Source: Coprinus comatus
Taxonomy: Eukaryota; Basidiomycota; Agaricomycetes; Agaricales; Agaricaceae
Direction: 5' to 3'
Length of the DNA: 64,000 bases
Assembly: GCA_034638255.1 (NCBI GenBank)
Contig: JAWPGT010000074.1
Location: forward strand, 47,691 to 111,690
Position numbers and translations under genes: made by a program. Below are positions 36,353 through 48,352 of this stretch, piece by piece. The notes below the pieces were generated by a model. It had not been told where the DNA came from, ran no database searches, and saw nothing but the letters and a program-made list of their open reading frames with translations. The number at the start of each line of letters is the position of its first letter. The stretch's first letter is position 1.

Positions 36353-38600
36353 ATGCGCCAATTAGTGACTTTCGCATGCACTGCGGCGTTGTTGGTCAAA
36401 ATCGTCCTTGGTGGTATGTTTTTATCCGTAAAACTCTACTGAATCAAAGTAATCATTCCTCCTCTAGCTGAACCCTATAACACGTTCGATGGTCCTGGTT
36501 TTCCTGCCTGTCATGCCGTGTCTAAAGTTTACAACCCAACCTCGGTCGATGAAATGGTTGCAATTGTTAAAGATGCCAGTAGCAATAACATTCCCGTTCG
36601 TGCCAGTGGTGTAAGTCAATGGTACAAATTCAAAGAGAAGAAATAAAGACTCACCATATTCATATCAATTAGAACGGTCACATGTGGTGTAAGTGTTGAA
36701 TTTTTCATCTAATATAACATTAAACTTGAGTCGAAATACAGATGATACCATGTGCAAAGACGACCCAAATACAATCATTGTAAGAACGGAAAGGGTCAAT
36801 GGCATATCTGATCTTCAGCTTTCAAATGGAAAAGGCAGCGTTCTCGTTGAGGCCGGTGCTACTTTCGTTCAGGTGTAAGTGTAAAGTCTTACTCGAAGGT
36901 TAATTTCATTACTCAAGTCGTTACAGAGCAGATTGGTTGCATGCCCGTGGTGCATCCTTGAGTTATACTTTGGGTACGCATTTTTCGTCATTTTCGAACA
37001 CGGCGCTAACATGATTTCAGTCAACTGGAACATTACTATGGGTGAGAATGGGGGCGGGTGTAATTTTACTCTATGCTCACGTGTATTATTAGCTGGTGCA
37101 GTCGCTATGGGTGCTCACAGGTCGTCCCTAAGGGAGGACTCACAAGTCTCTGCAGGAGCACTTGCTATGGATATAATCGATGGCAGCGGTGAGTCGGAAC
37201 AGCATTTCAATTAATCTCGTGTAATCTAATGTATATGTCCCTTCAGGTAACCTTGTTCATCTCGACAAAGACGTGAATGATGACCGCTGGCTTGCCGCGA
37301 CGACGTCGCTTGGTCTCCTTGGTATCATTGCTCGCGTCAGGATTGAGGTGCTTGCGGACTTCAAGGTTTATGCCAATCAATTCATCCTCAGTGAAAAAGA
37401 CGTTTTGGAAGGAGATATCTTCAAACAAATATCTCCTTATGTAACAGCCAACTATTGGGTGCGGATCTCCATTATTTGGTAACAATATACAACTGAGATA
37501 TTCAATGTCACAAGTGGTGGCCTGGCCTCAAAAAATTCCATTTACGTACTTACGGCGTAGTTCCCACATGGACTCCAGGTCAAGCTTTCCAGGTGCGGTG
37601 TTTTATTATTAGATTAACTCTCTACTTACCCTTTTTAGAGCACATTCTCCGTTACTGAAGCCGAAGCAAATACCGCGATTACTCTCCTCGAAAGTGGACA
37701 AAACTACAGCGCTCCCAACTTCGTCACTGAGGGTATCTTCTTTGGTCTTTGGTCTTTCCCCAACTTCCATCGTAAGTGAAATGTGTTTTTCTTTCTAGAG
37801 GTTGACATTATCTTATAAATCCTATTTGATTTAACCAGATAAAACCACTGACCTCCCCTTGCCTGTATTCCCCGTTGTTGGATGGTCTTACGATGTATTG
37901 ATTGGTGGTTTATATCCCGGTCAAAAAACACAATGGGATTACGGTCTCCGTGGTCATACATTCGAACTTGCTGTTCCTATTCCTCTTGCCAACCAGCTCT
38001 TGAAACGTGTTAGGGAGTTGTTTGATGAAGCTGCAGCACAAGGCAAACCCGTCACAGCTACCTACCGCAGGTTAGTGTGAATAATTTGTTTTTGTTGGTG
38101 TATGATTGGTGAAGTTCAAATTATTAGTGGTATCAATATCAAGTTTGGCAAACCATTTGATAGTTTCCTTGGACAAACAACTGAGAGAGTTGGAAGTCGT
38201 GTGGCAGATTGGTCGAAGGGAGCTTTGATGTTTGATTTCCCTACCTTTAGGCCAACCACTGGTGATGGTTCTCGATACAATGAGGAGTTCTATCATCACC
38301 TTGCTACAACTCTCATCAATGAAGTACGAGGATTTTTATTTCTCACCAAAATTGATAAACACTGACTTGTGATATAGTTCCCTGTACGCCCTCATTGGAC
38401 TAAGAACACCCGCAGCGTGTTCCAACAAGCTGTTAAGAATCTTGATGAAGAGGTGAGTATCTAAACATACTCGTTACAAACAAGCTGATCTGAAATGTCC
38501 TCTCTGATTGTAGAGTCTCAGAAGGTTCTCTGCCGTTCGTCATCAATTCGATCCCAAGGGTATCTTCCAGAGTGCCATTGGAGAGATTCTAGGCGTTTAG
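36353..38600 (+). CDS. Secreted FAD-linked oxidase (VAO family, sugar-lactone-oxidase-like)
   Basis: Probable flavin-dependent oxidase of the vanillyl-alcohol-oxidase fold. The N-terminus MRQLVTFACTAALLVKIVLG is a good signal peptide. The FAD_binding_4 part reads SVDEMVAIVKDASSNNIPV, RASGNGHMWYDTMC and VEAGATFVQVADWLHARGA, followed by AGAVAMGAHRSSLREDSQVS, the loop that often holds a flavin-linked His. The C-terminal part has FPVRPHWTKNTRSVF and RRFSAVRHQFDPKGIF, as in D-arabinono-1,4-lactone oxidase and alditol oxidases (ALO domain). About twelve short introns join in frame. TAG at 38598-38600. The substrate cannot be named; a sugar lactone or alditol is the nearest analogy. A copy of its 3' flank lies inverted at 54.49-54.57 kb. 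Confidence 0.85.
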
Positions 38601-39611
38601 TCAGCGCCTTACCTAGGATTTCATTCCGCAATGAACCTGTTTGTTCTTTTCTTGTTTTTGTAACTGATAATGATTCAAAGATGTATGATCAATTGAACAA
38701 CTTACTCTCTTACGCATATGTTGTCTAGTTGGATTCTGTGTTTGGAAGTTATGATACACACCCTCGTTATAATTTCGACGACATCTCTGAACTAAGAAAC
38801 CGGTTGATCTCGGATTGTTTGGCAGCTCGATGTTGCCCATTGTTCGTCGAAAAATGTACCGCCCCGCCACGTACTGTGCTTTGACATATGCTATATCAGC
38901 CAGAAGTAAGTCATATATCATGCCAAGGTAAAATATGTCGCCGAAACTAACGAATTGGAAAATTGACTAAGTAGTACTATCTCGTGACAGCTACTATCAG
39001 GTCGTATCTATTTTGGTAGTACATATAGGCACGGTTTTGACCCATGTGGCTACGAACACCTGTCACTTGTTCTGAGTTCACACGTTCAAGTCAGAAAACT
39101 TGGACATCCTGTGTGAGATCTTGGGATATGTGATTTATTATGTATTTTATCATAAGTGGTTAATGTTGATAGTTACCAGACGACATTGCTTCTTATGAAG
39201 CTTGATCTATCGATCATTGGAGTGCATGAAATTCCTGACAGATCGACAAGTGATTGAGAGCAGACGGTGTATGAGGCTATACTACATAACAACTCTGTAA
39301 ATTCATGATCATCGGTTCGTTACCATCATTTAACATATACAAAAATACACTATAACTTAGTGTGTAACGCTGACAATACATCTGACCATCTGACACAGCA
39401 ATGTGCACAATGACACTAAGAAAAATATGGCAGCCCGGTGGTCATCGGTTATCGGAAATTAGGAAAGAAGACGATATAAGCTCAGTGTCTAGCTCCATGT
39501 TAGGTAGTTTCGTTCCACATTCTTCCTTTGCCTTATTTTTTTTTATTCCCTCTTGACGAGGCTCAGTTTATTTTATTATCTTCCATTTTTTCTCTACATT
39601 CAATACTAAAT
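38601..39611. other. Spacer between oxidase and lysozyme genes
   Basis: No gene seen. The segment 38672-38760 recurs in inverted orientation at about 54487-54575. Confidence 0.55.
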
Positions 39612-40741
39612 ATGAAGTCCTCCTCACTTTTGACATTCCTTTTACTCTCTATCGCTTGTGTCCAGGCTGCCCCTGTATGTCGACCCGGTAAGTTCAACGT
39701 AACTTAAAAAAGTTGGACCAAATATTTATTGATTTCTTTGGACAGCCCAGTGCGTAAGAACAGTCAGCAAGAGGCAACCTCAAGTAGATTTTGGATCTAT
39801 CGGAGACTTTGTTGGAGGATTATTCGGTGGTAGTGATGAAGAGACTACTGCCAGTGATTCTGGTTCAACAGACGACACATCTGTCACTTCTAGCGCCGAT
39901 GAAGATACGACAGACATTGGTTCATCCGTAGGAGATTTCTTCAGTGGACTTGTGGGAGGTGATGATAATGCTGGTGAGCAACTTGTCCCGAAGTAATGAT
40001 TCTTTGAGTAGTAATCAAGACCTTTAGTAGATGATACTACCGACGCTGCCACTTCAAGCATTGACAGCAGTGACGACAACACCTCTGCTACGTCTGCTGA
40101 AGATGCTGCAGATATTGATTCTACAAATGCCGTTGATAATTCCGACGATGTTGAAACTGAAGAAGTCGATGATGTAGCCGCTACCACCACCGATAATGCA
40201 ACCACGGAGGCAACGTCCCCACCACCTCCCGCTCTTAACTAGCTGCTGCAACATGCCCACCAGATATTAACGCTGCAACTGTCAACTTAATCAAAGAATT
40301 TGAAGGATTTGTGGCCAGTCCAGAACCCGATCCAATCGGTCTTCCAACTGTCTGGTTTTGGACACTTGTGCAAACAGAGTGGTTGCTCTGAAGTTCCATT
40401 CAGTTTCCCGCTATCACAAACGACTGCTGCACAACTTCTCCAAACCGACATCAAGACCTTTACCAAATGCATTAACGACTTTGTCACAGGTTCCATTGAA
40501 CGAGAACCAATTTGGTGCCCTCACTGCGTTCACCTTCAATCTTGGGTGTGGAAACCTCCAATCATCAACTTTGCTCAAGAGACTTAACGCTGGAGAAGAT
40601 CCTAATACTGTTGCTGCACAGGAGTTTCCCAAGTTCAATAAAGCTGGTGGAAAAGTTCTGGCTGGTTTGACGAGGAGACGTAATGCAGAAGTGGCATTGT
40701 TCCAAACTTCGTCAAATACTGGGGCAATCCCATGCAATTAG
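39612..40741 (+). pseudogene. Secreted GH24 (phage-type) lysozyme, frameshifted
   Basis: Muramidase that would cleave bacterial peptidoglycan. The signal peptide MKSSSLLTFLLLSIACVQAA starts at 39612. A long D/S/T-rich linker with repeated GGLFGGSDEE-like blocks follows, then the GH24 domain. Seen: NLIKEFEGF (catalytic-type Glu), PDPIGLPTV then GFGHLC, NENQFGALTAFTFNLGCGN, NKAGGKVLAGLTRRRNAE. Within the domain the frame breaks twice: an extra base near 40350-40355 (between PTV and GFGHLC) and another near 40489-40490 (before PLNENQF). The linker-to-domain join at 40240 also changes frame; a 172-nt intron with a weak GTGACG donor could explain that one. As written it cannot make enzyme; either a young pseudogene or indel errors. 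Confidence 0.85.
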
Positions 40742-41195
40742 ATAGCTATGTAGGAGTATTGATTTCGAACTTGTGTCATATATATCTTGATTTGTATTTT
40801 GAATATCTGTTCAAGACTGGAGTACTGGATATTGGATCACAATTGAATATTGAATGTTAGGATTTTCATGTTGTCAGAAGCTAAAAATAATAAAACGCCA
40901 ACTTAAGTTGCTCACATGGACAAATCACATGTGCTGAAACTCCGAGTCAATTCTTTCATCATTTACGATACTTTTCTCATCCTAAGCCCCGACTTCACTA
41001 GCTACTACGATATCTATCTTATGCTAAACTATAGTGACTCTATGAAGGCCTGAATACTAGGCTAGTTGTATCTGTAAGACTGTAACATGAATGATGGATA
41101 TCATATAATACTGTGTGTAGTGATTAGATAATATTAGCGCCCAATGCTGTGAGAAGGATTTGTTGGGACTTTCTCTCTGGTCATGATGTACCACA
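40742..41195. other. Spacer upstream of the DUF6699 gene
   Basis: About 450 bp, AT-rich, no gene or repeat recognised. Confidence 0.6.
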
Positions 41196-42424
41196 ATGTT
41201 CAACGACATTCCACCCCTCATCGACCCTGGTGCTCGCTCTGCTAATACCTTGGCGACATTTCCTGGCTTTCACAGTAGACAATCACCCTATACAAGCCCA
41301 CTCTTCGGCTACACTCCCAGTTCTCCATACCTTCCGCCCAACTCTCACTATCTCTCCCAATCATCACCCTACCAAACTCATGCAGGATCAACACCCTATC
41401 ATACCCCAGCCGAACTCAGCCCATGGAGTCAACCAGTCCATCCTCCATGGCCCGCAACGTCAGACTCGGCACAACCCATCACTGCTGGTTACTTTGGCTC
41501 TCCAAATCACGGAAACGGCAGGCCATGGGGTCAAACATCTCATGTTAATACTGCCACTCCTCCGCACGTACCATGGGGCAGTCCATGGAACCAAATAGTG
41601 CGATCAACATCAGATAATACTCATGATCCAACCCACTCATGGGTGTCACCAACTCCACCTCCACGCTGGGATCTACGTCGTTCTAGGTCAACTGGTTCAT
41701 CAATTCCCAAACAGAATGCACATCTACTTCCAGATGCATATGATGAGATGAATCTTGTGAGCCGGCCAACAGACTGGCGACCCGACTACAACCCTGGGCC
41801 TAAATCAGCATCCCTCTCCACAACGTTTCGTAACCTTCTACGCGATGCCCCTGGTCTGTCTTTCTATTTCACCTTAGTTTCCGAGGTCGTACTCACCTAC
41901 TCACAGATTTTGATGACGTCAAAAGGGAAATATTTTCTACACTGCGATATCACCCAACTCAATTTCCAGTCAGTTTTGATCTTCGTCTTGATCCCCTCAA
42001 TCCAACTTCCCCTCTTGTTAATAACATTACGCACCTCCCTTTCAATGACATTGACTTCGCTCAACTTGCAACTTCCCCAACTGCTGATAGGCTAAGACTT
42101 TTTCACCCAAAATTACCATGGTACATCAATATCGAGTGTACTCAAAGTAATGGGGTTACAATTTCTGACATCGTCATCCAAATGCGCGATCAATTACATC
42201 AACAAATCAGGCAACGACATTTTTGGAACGTTGGTCTCAAAAAGGAGGTTCGAGATGAGATTTGTGCTAGCTTTTATGACCGAATACGTTTTTTCGGTAA
42301 TGCCGAAGAATATATAGAGAGAGGCATCTGTTGGATTGATTTTCTAGGAGATAACGTGATATTTGATGGATTAGCACGTTTGAAAAGTGGGATGTTTGAA
42401 ATAAAAACTAGGCGGCTAATCTAA
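41196..42424 (+). CDS. DUF6699-domain protein (391 aa)
   Basis: A basidiomycete family of unknown function. Exons 41196-41853 and 41907-42424 join across a 53-nt intron (GTCTGT...ACAG) and total 1176 nt, closing exactly. The N-terminal half is rich in Pro, Ser and Tyr (SPYLPPNSHYLSQSSPY) and probably disordered. The C-terminal half reads DVKREIFSTLRYHPTQFP, KLPWYINIECTQSNGVTISD, MRDQLHQQIRQRHFW and GICWIDFLGDNVIFDGLARL, the DUF6699 core (PWYI, GVT..D, DFL....F.GL). If the intron is retained, translation continues into an unrelated 299-aa product. Intact. Confidence 0.85.
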
Positions 42425-42942
42425 AATCTATGTACCGGTGACTATGTATGTATATCTACGGATTTTTATGTACTCTGGAAATACACTCCATTAAAACTTT
42501 CTCCGGCTTTGTCATTAAAGTTTGTCTCTGTCTGGCTTCATTATAGTCATTGTCTCTGACCAAATTTCGAGCGGTTCAATACAGACAACACCTACACCCG
42601 TTTCTAAATAATGATCACCGTGACTTTCTATATTTCTCTGGCACCGTACATAATATTGACGCTGAAGATACGCTCTCCATGGCCCAAATGTCAATGAAAG
42701 TCAAGGAACTTGCAGACAAACTGGACGACGTCAACATCAATCACATCAAGTACTAGTATGTTCCACATGACCAAGAGGAGAATATCCGCAACAATTACGA
42801 CAGCTATAGGCTCAATAATGCACCAACGGCGTTACTGTTTGGCCCCATGAGAGACTACTTGCCAGGATTTTCAGAGGGCGGGAGAATCTGCTTCATTGTT
42901 GATACTGAGTGTTATCCCATCATCATTGGATTGTACTAGCTG
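42425..42942. other. Spacer with a coding-like frame
   Basis: A plus-strand frame at 42550-42938 reads KFRAVQYRQHLHPFL, an in-frame TAG at 42754, then DQEENIRNNYDSYRLNNAP and FSEGGRICFIVDTE. It looks protein-like but matches no family I know, and its single in-frame stop suggests a relic. Confidence 0.35.
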
Positions 42943-44749
42943 ATGGGATTTTTTTAGTTGTTACATACCTTCGGTGCATTGTAAAGGGTGATCCTCTGGA
43001 TAACGCCTTCAATATTAAAGTTTCACCACGGTAACCTGTTAGTTTTCTGAAACAAGATATAACCGTGTTGAGGAGGCCTGAGTTCGATATCGATTCTTCC
43101 AGTCTTCACATTTGGCGCATCTCTGGGGAGACATCCAAATGGAGTGCCAACTACGATCCTGAAACATCAGTAGAGATGCTGAACACAAAAGAGATATCTC
43201 ACTATTTCCCAATATCGCCACCAAAGGATCATATTCAAATTCTTGTCGAACAAGGGTACTCATCTGAATTTATATCATCTCTATCTAATGAAATATATGC
43301 GGAACCTTAAAACGGGATCAGAGGAGGGTCAGACCACTACGTGCCAAATTTCTTCGTGATTGTCCTGCTGAAAATCCCCTTTCTGGCCCCCATCCTTATG
43401 ACATGATCGATCAACAACATTCAGAAGACAAAGCTATTTGTTGTGGTCAACCCGCCAGTAAAGTCTCTGAAATTATCATCATACTTCTCCATCTTATCTT
43501 TAGAGAATTCATTGACGATTGCAACGATTACAATCCTACAAGATTGGATAGCGAATTAGTGTTCAATCTTTTGGATATTTTTTCCACAATATACCAGGAC
43601 GGTGAAGAACGAGAAAATGAAATTTACAGAACGTTTCGTGATCATGACTTCCCCATGCAATCTATTGAAATTGACAGGAAAAACAGGGTGGACCGCAACA
43701 GGATGGATGTCCTCCAACAACTATCTTATCCTCGTTTTCGCCACAGGCAATCATAATCGAGATTCGTATTTTGTATCACTCCTTCAATACATTGAATTAA
43801 CGAGGAAGAGAGCGGTAATTATGGCACATTGTGTTCTTCCTTGTTTCATTGTTTTCTGCCAGGGTTCGTACCTCGCCTATAAATACGTTACATCTGTTAA
43901 TCATTAAACATGGGGGTCTATGTCTTTCGCAGGAGTTGCATGGAACCAACGACCTGTATCTGAGCTTTCACCCCCTATATCATTCCAATTTGATTGAGAG
44001 ACACCAGGCTTCGAATGATTGCTGCACACCATCTAGGTGGACTCAAAAAAGCTATACGCTCTTTGGAGCGTTATTATTACTCAGATGTGGCGGTATTGGA
44101 ATATGAATCTCCTACAGCTTACTGAGTCGCGCTTTACCCATACCCCAAATCCTTTGTTAACCGGGGAAATCACAAAATCTGAAACTTTGACTATGACACT
44201 GCGGATGACAGTAAACTTATTTACTACGCAGCCAGTAACAAAGAAGACTATCTTGATATTTGTATCAAATTTACTAGGGGATATTGTCCAGAAGCACATG
44301 CGTTTTGTGCCGAAGGGGAAGCAGCACCAAAGCTATTGGAATTCGAATCACTTGGTGGTTGGTTAATGGTAGCTATAAAGCCAATTACCGTCGAACACAT
44401 TCCCCTGTACGAATCTCTTTCTTCCATATCCTTCATTCATCGAGGCCTCTTGGATGTTCTAAAAAAGTTTCATGAAAATGGGTTTGTTCACAGGGATATC
44501 CGGGAGACAACCTCTTTGTTCTGGAACCGGGAAAAGTTGGAATGCCTTTCATGGTCATAGATCTCGATTGGGCAGGCAAGATTGGTGGTGTTAGATATCC
44601 CATTAGTGTTAATTGTGTTTGATGAACTGTGAAGGCCTGGTAGGGTGGATGATGGAGAACTAATTCTACCAGAACATGATCTTGCAATGTTGGATCATAT
44701 TAAAATGATGGTTCAACATGATAGAAAATTTCTCCCAGAATTCTCATAA
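42943..44749 (+). pseudogene. Crinkler (CRN) header domain fused to kinase-like domain, decayed
   Basis: The header shows the CRN ubiquitin-like pattern: LRCIVKGDPLDNAFNIKV, then LKQDITVLRRPEFDIDSS, SLHIWRI, and the closing HYFPISPPKDHIQILV. The C-terminal part has the kinase-like blocks of basidiomycete CRN proteins: WNQRPVSELSPPISFQF, RMIAAHHLGGLKKAIRS, RGYCPEAHAFCAEGEAAPKL, HENGFVHRDIR (catalytic loop) and MVIDLDWAGKIG (DFG position). Defects: the ATG needs one more T in the T7 run at 42949-42955; TAA in frame at 43032-43034; frame changes near 43720-43740 and 44501-44506; further breaks after 44610. CRN-type proteins are known as nuclear effectors in oomycetes and some fungi; this copy is broken. 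Confidence 0.8.
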
Positions 44750-44846
44750 TATATCTAGTTTTGTATTAACTTGATTTCCTCCTTTCATGTAACTTTTCCT
44801 ACAATGAGCATTGAGAACCAACGTTCACTTCACTGGGGAAGAACGT

Positions 44847-45182
44847 TCAGTCCGTATGACCATTGCTATCATCATGATTAATAGACTCCTCGATTAAATA
44901 GTACTGTACTGTACAGGGGTAGTATATTTCAGTCTTTAGATTCCTTTCTTCATCGACATCTTCGTCCAAAGCAGGTTCAAAGTACCTTGATTTTATTAAT
45001 AGATATCTCACGTGATTGTCTTTCTTTTCTGATTTCTCACAGACCAGGTTCACGGACGCGCTGACTTTGAACATTGTCGTTGGTGCTAATACTCTGTGGA
45101 AAAATTGATGTTGGATATATCTAACATGGATGAAAGAAATTGTGAGTCTATAAATGCACGCGATTAATTCCCTTTTTATCAA
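44847..45182 (-). CDS. Hypothetical 111-aa frame, divergent to PTH2
   Basis: Reads MIKRELIACIYRLTISFI, then FKVSASVNLVCEKSEKKDN and EPALDEDVDEERNLKTEIY. The acidic C-terminus and mixed composition look protein-like, but no family is recognised. A possible splice acceptor (TTCCACAG) lies inside, so the true start may be an upstream exon or a later ATG (MFKVSASV). Its ATG is only 35 bp from the PTH2 start on the opposite strand. Confidence 0.35.
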   Translation of the reverse strand: MIKRELIACIYRLTISFIHVRYIQHQFFHRVLAPTTMFKVSASVNLVCEKSEKKDNHVRYLLIKSRYFEPALDEDVDEERNLKTEIYYPCTVQYYLIEESINHDDSNGHTD

Positions 45183-45217
45183 TATTTATCTTTCTGATGT
45201 GTCTTTAAACAGTTTTA

Positions 45218-46056
45218 ATGTATACTGCTCTCACTCTCACATCTCTCAGCGTAGGCTATATTTTAGGCCATAAGGTCCTAGCACCTATACACAAAACCAC
45301 AAAACACTCAAGCCTAGAGATTGAACCAATGTTCGACGGTGGAGAGTGTAAAATGGTACAAAATTACTTTGAATGACGCTCCTTCATATACGTACCTCTG
45401 ATTATCAGAACCAACATAGGTCCTTGTGGTGAGAACAGATTTAAAGATGTCTACTGGAAAGATTGCTGCACAGTAAGAATATTTTTTGTCTCCCAAATGT
45501 TAACCTGATACTGATCTACATAGATGCTCGTAAGTTGTATTCGTACACAAGGCCAACAACGTAGTAACCCGAAAAAGACACGCGACACTGGCATGTTACA
45601 AGAACCTGGAGGCAACCAAGCCAATGGTAAATATATATTATATTGATGAGACCGCCCCTAATTGCGAGTTTTTAGACATTGAAACAATGGGAACGCACAG
45701 GGTAACTTCTCAAAACATGGAAATAGACAATCACTTATCTTTTCTCCAAAGACAAACAAAAGTCGCATTGCGCTGTTCCAACGAGGATGAACTCTTAAAT
45801 CTCCAAATTCGAGCTCGGGACCTGAATTTATGTGCATATTCTATAAAAGACGCGTATGTACCACTCACTCCTTTTTATGCCCCTATTTATTTGTCACGAC
45901 TTGTAGGGGAAGAACACAGATTGCTGCTGGATCCAGAACCGTTCTTGGCATCATAGGTACTGTATCTCATTATTTATATGTTATACTCTTTACTAATGAG
46001 AAGAAGGCTCGGCTCGGCTCGTGAACCAAATTACTGGGAAACTACGCCTGTTGTAA
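45218..46056 (+). CDS. PTH2: Peptidyl-tRNA hydrolase 2 (158 aa, eight exons, 6-nt microexon)
   Basis: Releases peptides from peptidyl-tRNA, probably at the mitochondrial outer membrane. Exons 45218-45355, 45420-45472, 45524-45529, 45578-45626, 45676-45701, 45752-45853, 45907-45956 and 46004-46056 total 477 nt and close exactly with TAA. The N-terminus MYTALTLTSLSVGYILGHKV is a membrane anchor, as in human PTRH2. The core reads KMVLVVRTDLKMSTGKIAAQ, then CSHATLACYK split over the 6-nt microexon, TLKQWERTGQTKVALRC, DAGRTQIAAGSRTVLGI, and the closing LVNQITGKLRLL, all hallmark PTH2 segments. Introns are 47-64 nt. Nothing is damaged, which contrasts with the neighbouring pseudogenes. Confidence 0.93.
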
Positions 46057-47965
46057 CTTGTAACCCTCACACTAAACCTTGAGGCTTGTTCACTCAATTG
46101 AAAACTTCCTTTACAAATCACTCACCCGGATCACCATTTCTTTTGTTGCTCTTCTATGTCTGTGTGTTCTGTAAATATTCATAGCTCAAGTATATGGCAT
46201 GACAAATATCGGTGTAGGGTGATTGAAACAGTTAATGATTATTAACCTAATTCTTAACTTAGTAGGTCGAATCCTCTTTCCTAGTCCCTACATTGGAATC
46301 TTTCAACTTCGGAAAAATGAGTATGACACACACCCCTCGTTCTCTTTCTTCATTATTATTTATTTTTGGATCTCATAAATGAAGGATTTAATTTGAGGCT
46401 TGTTTACCTTGTCTTAATTCGAAAAATACATATACTTCTTGACCTACATATTTAGAGAGATTCAAAAATAAAACAGGAAGGTATACAAGTTCGACTGTAT
46501 TACATTGCGGGGGGTCATTGGTGTGTGACACATGTAAGCGGATATCCTCAGTCAGATGTTGCTAACTATGTTTCCATATCATCACCATACTTCGTTTATC
46601 CGCACACCTTGTAACACGCAACAGCCCATGGTCAATCAAACTATGTAGTCTACCCAAAAGTACGTTTGGTTTGATTACGACAACAAAAAGGTGTCTGCCG
46701 TCCGGTATTTTGAGTCTAGGTTCTTGATACCTGCCTCTCCTTGAGCATCTTAGGGCTTCAAATAACTCTTCAACAACTACTCCAGACTTGTCTAGCCCAA
46801 CTTCTCCTAAATCGTATCCCATGATCCAGATGCAATGGAGGAGTGTAGGTTTTGTAGTATGGATATGGTGGATAAATTTTTGGAGGAAGGGTTTAACGTG
46901 TTTAACATGTTTCCAGAACATGTTTGGAGGAATTTTGGGTTTTTTGTTTATACTATACTTTACAGATTAAAAATAACATATGTGCACAAGGGCCACAGTA
47001 TAGGTCCCATAAGTTATGGCGACGCGAGTTGAGTATCCAATTTAATTCCTTGTGCGCCTTAGATCCCTCCGTACTTGCAGTTCCCCTCGTAATAAGAATG
47101 ACGACAGGATTCAGACTCATGTCAATAGTCAGAATTCCTTGGAGAGATACTAACCTTTTGAAGGGGATAAAACACTCACACATTCCCCTTCACATTGCAG
47201 TTGTTGTTCTTTGGTGAATAATTCACCTGAATCAACTTCTTTTTATTAGAACGCCGCATCGTTAGTGCATCCAGGCTAGACCGAGCAAATTATACAGATC
47301 ATGAGGGGTTGCTAATTTTTCTAAACTTCTAACGCAGCCGTTCAAATTACGGCGTCTAGTAGTACAGTGCCTCTGAATCTTGTTCGGGACACTCTCTGTA
47401 ATTCTCACAAGCTGCAGAACAATTGCTTGTACGCCCTAAAATGCTTTTAAGTGCTTATACCTTGAAGATTTGGATTTATTCAACTCTGTTGTAGAGATGA
47501 GATTTTTGAAACGGTTAGTGTGCTAATTTGCAAAATCCAAGTTTAATCAATACCGGGCCCGTGTCTCTCTCTCATCCTCCTTGTTGAAGTAGAATTTCTT
47601 TCCTTAGCGAGAAGTCCTTGTTGGTAACAGTGAAGTAATTAGTTCTAAAAATATTACCAACATAAGGCAGGGCGGTTATTCGAACACACCTCGTTCTATC
47701 TACATCTTGTTCTATTCTCATAACATGAGTGCTTCTTTGAGGTTCTGGAGCTCGTTCTATAGTTCTCACTATAGAGAGAGCCAGTGTCTATCAACACTTG
47801 TGTTTGTTATAGTTGACAGTTGGTTTGCAGAAGACTCAGAGAGTCTCTTAGTATGAGAGGATCCGGGTAATGACTGACAAACGAAATGGAAGTAAATGTT
47901 CACAGTGTATCATCTCTGCTCTTCTTGTGCATAAATACTTAACTATCAGCATTTAATTCAAATAG
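46057..47965. other. Unassigned 1.9-kb stretch
   Basis: Minus-strand frames at 46562-46921 (with GYDLGEVGLDKSGVVVEE), 46953-47183 and 47572-47769 look partly protein-like and could be pieces of one decayed gene, but no family is recognised and no splice chain closes. Confidence 0.35.
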
Positions 47966-48352
47966 CCCAGTTCACCCGTCATTGTCTGGACCCGCAACAA
48001 CCAGCAAACCAATAACCAAGTCTGGCGCTATGAAACTGGTTTCGTACTCGAGGTTCCTGGTCATGGTAAATTTTTTTCAAGCGTACTGCAGGTTATGGAT
48101 CGTTAATGGGATTGTCATTATTGTTCAGAGGGGGGTGGCCGCATTATACCAGGAACTGGGCTCGTCATCAGCCCCAGGAGAGAGTTACCTGACAGCATCA
48201 ATCAGTTGTGGGCGTACAACAATGGGACTCTCATGCCCTATGACCCTAGTGTTCGTGTTACTGGTGGGAACACCGGTTCTAGGGCCGTCGTCACTAGCGT
48301 TACGAGTGATAACTTTGGACAAGTTTTCCAGTGGAGCTTCGTTCCTGCTTGA
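47966..48352 (+). CDS. Ricin-B-type beta-trefoil lectin domain, 5'-truncated
   Basis: Two exons, 47966-48065 and 48129-48352, join in phase (324 nt). They show repeated QxW-type elements of beta-trefoil carbohydrate-binding domains: VIVWTRNNQQTNNQVWRY, SINQLWAYNNGTL and QVFQWSFVPA then TGA. The N-terminal subdomain and a start codon were not found. A splice acceptor (CAAATAG) precedes the first exon, so an upstream exon may be missed. This is a sugar-binding module only; no enzymatic toxin chain is present. Partial gene or relic. Confidence 0.6.

Noticed and set aside
47966..48352. Complete ribosome-inactivating or other toxin gene
   Set aside because: Only a sugar-binding beta-trefoil module is visible; no enzymatic chain or start is present.
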